From JAAGZL01 sp050291725 (GTDB taxonomy: Bacteria; Pseudomonadota; Gammaproteobacteria; Chromatiales; Chromatiaceae): DNA of 64,000 bases. Of this stretch, positions 60,266-64,000 are shown one piece after another. Positions within the stretch are counted from its first letter, which is position 1. Every line of letters begins with the position of its first letter. The translations under genes and the position numbers were made by a program. The DNA lies in contig JBNKKH010000032.1 of assembly GCA_050291725.1 (NCBI GenBank), forward strand, positions 62,001-126,000, in the 5' to 3' direction. The notes under the pieces are model-generated. The model worked only from the letters and a program-made list of their open reading frames with translations, ran no database searches and was not told the origin of the DNA.

Positions 60266-61822
60266 ATGACTCACCTAAATCCACAACAATTATTTACGCC
60301 GCCAATGTACCAAGGGACGGATAGAGCTTGGAGCTCCAATTTTATTAATGTCTGCAATAAGGAAAGCGTGCTTGAATGGGACTTTTCTTCTGTAATGTCC
60401 ATACTTGCCAATGGCTATGCATTAGGTGATAGGACATTATTTAAACAGATCAAACGACAGCCTTGGCTATCCTCATTAGACGACAAGGGTGACGTTAAAT
60501 TATTAGACATACCTAAACATGGTGTGATTTGGAAAAACCCTAAAGAAGCCGCGGCTGATTTATTTGAGTTGCTCTGCGAAGAAATACAAGGTGTTGCTAA
60601 TGGATACGAAACCATATACGTATTACTCTCAGGTGGATTAGATAGCAGGATTGTTGCAGGCATCGCCCATCACTTAAAAGCGTGCGGCAAGATCAAATCT
60701 GAAATTATTGCTCTGACCTGGGGGCTGGTAGATTCACGAGATGTTCAATATGCAAAAACCCTAGCGGATATGTATAAGTTTAGGTGGCAACATGTTCCTC
60801 TTGATCAAGGTGACTTGGAAAATAATATCGAAATCATGGCTAATATACTAGGCGCCGCTACCTCTCCAATTCATTTACATCGAATGGACTGGTTTAAAGA
60901 CAATGCAGTGGCTAATTCACTGGTATTAGCAGGTAGTTATGGTGATTCTGTTGGCCGTTCAGAATTTTCAAAAAGAACAGTTCTGGAGCTACTGCCGATA
61001 AAGATATTTAATTATTTTGATTTGCTGGATATGCGAGAAGCCAGGATTGCTACCCAAGAGCTACAGGCAGAAATAGCCGCAATGCACCTTAGGACAGGTG
61101 ATAAGCCCGATTATGTCAAATATGAGCATGAGCAACAGGCTTTTTATATGCGTGGCTTAATAGCGCATACCATGAGCGTTATTAATTATTCTGGTACCAG
61201 CACCGTATACCAAGTTTTCACCTCGCCAAAAGTTTATGGATATATGTGGTCATTACATCCAGCAGCGCGTACTGATAATGTTTACCTTGAAGTATTAGAA
61301 TTACTTGGTAGTGATATAGCGTCCATCCCATGGGCAAGAAATAATAAGTCAATGAAAGGCAATTCTAAATTGGCACGAAAAGAACTTAGGCCTAACTATC
61401 ATGATTATAGGACATGGTCAATTAACATATTAAGGAAGGAACTTGAGCAGCATGGATCTAATGAATTCTTTGGGGTTTTCGAGCAAATGGGTTTTTTTAA
61501 TCAAGCAAAGCTACGTGAATTTATCGATTGTTTTATAAATAGTGACAACGCAAAGTTGTCACATGGCTCGCAGGCTTATGGCAATTTAGTGTGGCTACTT
61601 TCATTGCAACGCTTAAATAATAAGATATCAACACAGCTTAGACGTCAGGATTTAAGTCAAGTGACGATTCCTGATGTAAAAGTAAAACTGGATAGTCGCA
61701 GTTCAGTTAGGCGTTATCTTAGCAGTATACCATTCATCCGAAAATCAGCGGGATTCTTGCGGAGAGAATATTTACGAAGAGAGTCATTGAAAAAATATCC
61801 GCCTGATTATAGAAATGATTGA
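60266..61822 (+). CDS. asparagine-synthase-like protein without glutaminase domain
   Basis: A 518-residue protein. The ATP pyrophosphatase loop VLLSGGLDSRIVAGIAHHLK lies at about 119-138, as in the synthetase half of asparagine synthase B. The first 100 residues look like a remnant of the N-terminal domain but lack the N-terminal Cys nucleophile needed to split glutamine. Such proteins occur in polysaccharide and capsule loci, where they may amidate a sugar acid or another acceptor. GGAG lies 8 bases before the ATG. It is also A+T-rich. Confidence 0.8.
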   Translation: MTHLNPQQLFTPPMYQGTDRAWSSNFINVCNKESVLEWDFSSVMSILANGYALGDRTLFKQIKRQPWLSSLDDKGDVKLLDIPKHGVIWKNPKEAAADLFELLCEEIQGVANGYETIYVLLSGGLDSRIVAGIAHHLKACGKIKSEIIALTWGLVDSRDVQYAKTLADMYKFRWQHVPLDQGDLENNIEIMANILGAATSPIHLHRMDWFKDNAVANSLVLAGSYGDSVGRSEFSKRTVLELLPIKIFNYFDLLDMREARIATQELQAEIAAMHLRTGDKPDYVKYEHEQQAFYMRGLIAHTMSVINYSGTSTVYQVFTSPKVYGYMWSLHPAARTDNVYLEVLELLGSDIASIPWARNNKSMKGNSKLARKELRPNYHDYRTWSINILRKELEQHGSNEFFGVFEQMGFFNQAKLREFIDCFINSDNAKLSHGSQAYGNLVWLLSLQRLNNKISTQLRRQDLSQVTIPDVKVKLDSRSSVRRYLSSIPFIRKSAGFLRREYLRRESLKKYPPDYRND

Positions 61823-62045
61823 GTTACGTATTTATAAAGAAGAACATGGCTTTGGAAATATGATTGGAAGAAGGGATAAAGTGTTTCGTAGATACAGCTA
61901 TCATACGGTGTTGGCTGCAAAGCCAGGATGAGATTATTGATTATATGTGCTGTGGTTAGGTATAAATTCAACAATTTGTTGGATTCCGCCAAATCTCTTA
62001 GTTGCCGACATAGTTTGAGTATTACCGAGTGAAATTTATACCATC

Positions 62046-63410
62046 ATGATGAATGTTAAAATAATCGCAGCTATTATTTTGTTTGTGGGACTTGTGGTTC
62101 AGTTCATAGCACTAGGCCATATTCAACCTATATTGATAATATTCATCTACTTGATAAGTGGAGTAATACTAATATATCTAGCCAGATCTCAAGGGCAGTT
62201 TGAGCTAGATATATATCTTCTTTCATTTTCGACAAGCCTACTTAGCTCAGGTGTGGCAGCATTTTACAGAACCCACCTAAAAGATCCTCATCAGTTGAAG
62301 TCTGATGCAAGTCTTTTCTATGAATTATCCTCTGATCTTCAATCTAATCTGTCTTTGGATCAATTGCGTTATGAAACAGATGGTGGTGGGGCTGTGTATA
62401 TTTGGAGAGAAGTATACAGATTCATGCACTATCTTGATTTGGGGATAGGCCCATATATTGGTATCACATTCAACGTATGTCTCGTAGCCTTGACTGGTGT
62501 TATATCTATAAAAATAGTAAAGGCAATCTGGGGTAATGATAAGAAGCGGCTAAGAAGATTCACATATCTCTACTCCTTTTGCGGGATATTTTGGTTATAT
62601 GCATCTATTCACTTGAGAGATAGCTTTATTTTATTTTCTACGACTTTGCTTTTATATCTGTGGGTTAAACTGCTCGTACTTCCGAAGCTGAGATATGTGG
62701 TTGTGGTTGGTATGGTATCTGTAGTATGGATTGTTAGCTATAAGTACATGCGTGCAGAGTACCAGTATATACCTGTAGTGATGGCAGCGATGGGTATGGG
62801 TACATGGGTTTTATGTTCGCGAAATTATATCTCAAGAACTGTATTTGCCTTAACGTTATTAATATCACTAGCTTTATTGCTGTTAAATTATAGTTACATG
62901 TCTTCTTTGCAAGAAGATGTAAAATTTGGAAAGACATGGGGTTCTGAAAACAGCCTGGTATCTTTAGGTGAAAAGTATGTTGTTAATACACCATTGCCAG
63001 TTAGGGCGGTCATTGGGACATATTATCTCCATGTTTACCCGATCCCATTTTGGGGTGGTTTTCAACTAACTACGATCTACCATTTATTAAAATCGCTAAA
63101 TGCTATTTATTTATTCATTGTCATGCCTATGGCAATAGTTGGCGCAATAAATGTCGTAGGATTAAGGCGCAGGACACGATCACCACCACTTATGTTTGCT
63201 TTATTAGTTTATGTTGGATTTTCCATGATTGTTGCATTAACGTCACTAGAAACAAGGCATCTTGGTGGTTTTACTGTTGCATTACTCGTTCTAGCAATTG
63301 AACCAGATTTTTCAAAATATGCTGAGAAAAAAAGGCTTAATAATTGGCGGTTAGTTTGGCTGTCAATCATCGCAATGGTTCATTTGGCATGGTTTGCAAT
63401 GAAATACTAG
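62046..63410 (+). CDS. polytopic membrane protein, probable polysaccharide polymerase (Wzy-like)
   Basis: A 454-residue protein with 10 or more hydrophobic segments and a large periplasmic-type loop (about 70-125) with DPHQLKSDASLFYELS. The pattern and the position between an asparagine-synthase-like gene and a glycosyltransferase fit Wzy, whose sequence is poorly conserved. GHIQPILIIF and HLRDSFILFSTTLLLYLWV also occur in such proteins. Assigned by topology and context rather than by motif. The start may be at 62046 or the next ATG, 62049. Confidence 0.7.
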   Translation: MMNVKIIAAIILFVGLVVQFIALGHIQPILIIFIYLISGVILIYLARSQGQFELDIYLLSFSTSLLSSGVAAFYRTHLKDPHQLKSDASLFYELSSDLQSNLSLDQLRYETDGGGAVYIWREVYRFMHYLDLGIGPYIGITFNVCLVALTGVISIKIVKAIWGNDKKRLRRFTYLYSFCGIFWLYASIHLRDSFILFSTTLLLYLWVKLLVLPKLRYVVVVGMVSVVWIVSYKYMRAEYQYIPVVMAAMGMGTWVLCSRNYISRTVFALTLLISLALLLLNYSYMSSLQEDVKFGKTWGSENSLVSLGEKYVVNTPLPVRAVIGTYYLHVYPIPFWGGFQLTTIYHLLKSLNAIYLFIVMPMAIVGAINVVGLRRRTRSPPLMFALLVYVGFSMIVALTSLETRHLGGFTVALLVLAIEPDFSKYAEKKRLNNWRLVWLSIIAMVHLAWFAMKY

Positions 63411-63419
63411 GGGGTGGTT

Positions 63420-64000
63420 TTGAAGCTTTTATGTGTTATAGACCATTTTGGCTCTGGCGGAGCACAACGACAGCTTGTGGAACTTGCTTGTGGCCTAAAA
63501 AAAAGGGGGCATGATGTTGAAATATTTATCTATTATCCGGAATACAACTTTTTTAGAAGTCGGATTGATGCGGCAAATATTTCAATCATCCACTGCGAAG
63601 CAACTAGGCCAAAACCAGTTCAAATAATACACAAACTTACTAAACTACTAGGCCAGAATAAATATGACATTATCTTGTCATTCTTAAATAATCCTAATCT
63701 ATACGCTGAACTTTCTAGAATTTGGCATAAAGATATTAAGTTGGTTGTGTCAGAAAGATCTAATTATTTAGATGATAAATCTAAAATCGGATCATATCTA
63801 AGACGTAATTGCTATAGGCTGGCAGATCACGTAGTTGCAAACTCTATTACACAAAAGGATTGGCTTACTCAGAACTATCGTCATCTAATAAATAAAGTAT
63901 CTTCAATATACAATGGGTTTAACATTGATGAATATACAGCGCCTTTACATATTCCACAAAACAAGCATGACTTAAAGCTACTGGTTATAGGCAGGGTAGA
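63420..64000 (+). CDS. glycosyltransferase, family 4 type, N-terminal part
   Basis: The frame is open from a TTG at 63420 to the window edge (193 codons). AGGGGG lies 5 bases before this TTG; a GTG at 63414 is an alternative. It opens LKLLCVIDHFGSGGAQRQLV, the Gly-rich sugar-nucleotide transferase loop of GT4 enzymes, then ELACGLKKRGHDVEIFIYYP and later LVVSERSNYL. The C-terminal catalytic half is outside the window. It continues the polysaccharide locus. Confidence 0.88.
   Translation, partial: MKLLCVIDHFGSGGAQRQLVELACGLKKRGHDVEIFIYYPEYNFFRSRIDAANISIIHCEATRPKPVQIIHKLTKLLGQNKYDIILSFLNNPNLYAELSRIWHKDIKLVVSERSNYLDDKSKIGSYLRRNCYRLADHVVANSITQKDWLTQNYRHLINKVSSIYNGFNIDEYTAPLHIPQNKHDLKLLVIGRV

Overview
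The window looks like chromosome of a free-living, motile Gram-negative gammaproteobacterium. Signs of this are the rpsP-rimM-trmD-rplS operon, the ilvBNC-pssA-leuA cluster, an E. coli-like ribB under an FMN riboswitch, outer-membrane and lipoprotein genes, and a complete set of flagellar rod, hook, ring and filament genes. VPLPA/PEP-CTERM proteins together with a long TPR lipoprotein point to an environmental exopolysaccharide or biofilm former of the kind common among Chromatiales/Thiotrichales-like bacteria. I do not assign a genus. No prophage, CRISPR array, plasmid gene or intact insertion sequence was seen.

Layout. 1-3300: start of a CNNM/CorC-type membrane protein, three small or uncharacterised genes (one an ankyrin lipoprotein), a VPLPA-CTERM protein, and a decayed second copy of one small gene. 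3293-9395: sbcB, rplS-trmD-rimM-rpsP, ffh and a CcsA/YpjD-type membrane protein. 9555-29043: flagellar and chemotaxis block. On the minus strand the reading order is cheV, cheR, flgBCDEFGHIJKL, fliC, flaG, fliD, fliS, fliT; on the plus strand flgA, flgM, flgN. I could place sigma-54-like promoters before flgA, flgB and fliD and sigma-28-like promoters before fliC and flgM, which fits the usual early/late flagellar hierarchy. 29112-35595: two tRNA genes, a FadL-type porin, an SNase-fold protein without catalytic residues, a DUF2934 protein, two more VPLPA-type proteins and class I fumarase. 35764-42030: pyruvate kinase, an acidic Ca-binding-like protein, prfC and purT, separated by repeat-rich gaps. 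42080-47755: a lipoprotein, a VPLPA-CTERM zinc protease, FMN riboswitch plus ribB flanked by a decayed and an intact rimI, a family 4 uracil-DNA glycosylase, and leuA. 48019-52335: pssA, ilvC, ilvN, ilvB. 52802-64000: a DUF4124 protein, a PrsT-like TPR lipoprotein, then a surface polysaccharide locus (wbpP-type epimerase, flippase, two glycosyltransferases, an asparagine-synthase-like protein, a polymerase-like membrane protein) that runs off the right edge.

How it fits together. The branched-chain genes (ilvB, ilvN, ilvC, leuA) form one pathway cluster with pssA embedded. The four VPLPA-like proteins are scattered over 40 kb, but the TPR lipoprotein and polysaccharide genes they normally accompany sit at the right end. 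No exosortase gene is inside the window, so the sorting enzyme must lie elsewhere. From about 57.5 kb the sequence becomes clearly richer in A+T than the rest, which suggests an exchanged polysaccharide cassette.

Intergenic DNA carries several palindromic repeat families (37.3-37.6, 38.9-39.0, 45.3-45.4, 48.8, 50.0 and 52.6 kb). Two gene remnants, a second copy of the 94-residue protein gene and a rimI fragment, show local duplication followed by decay.
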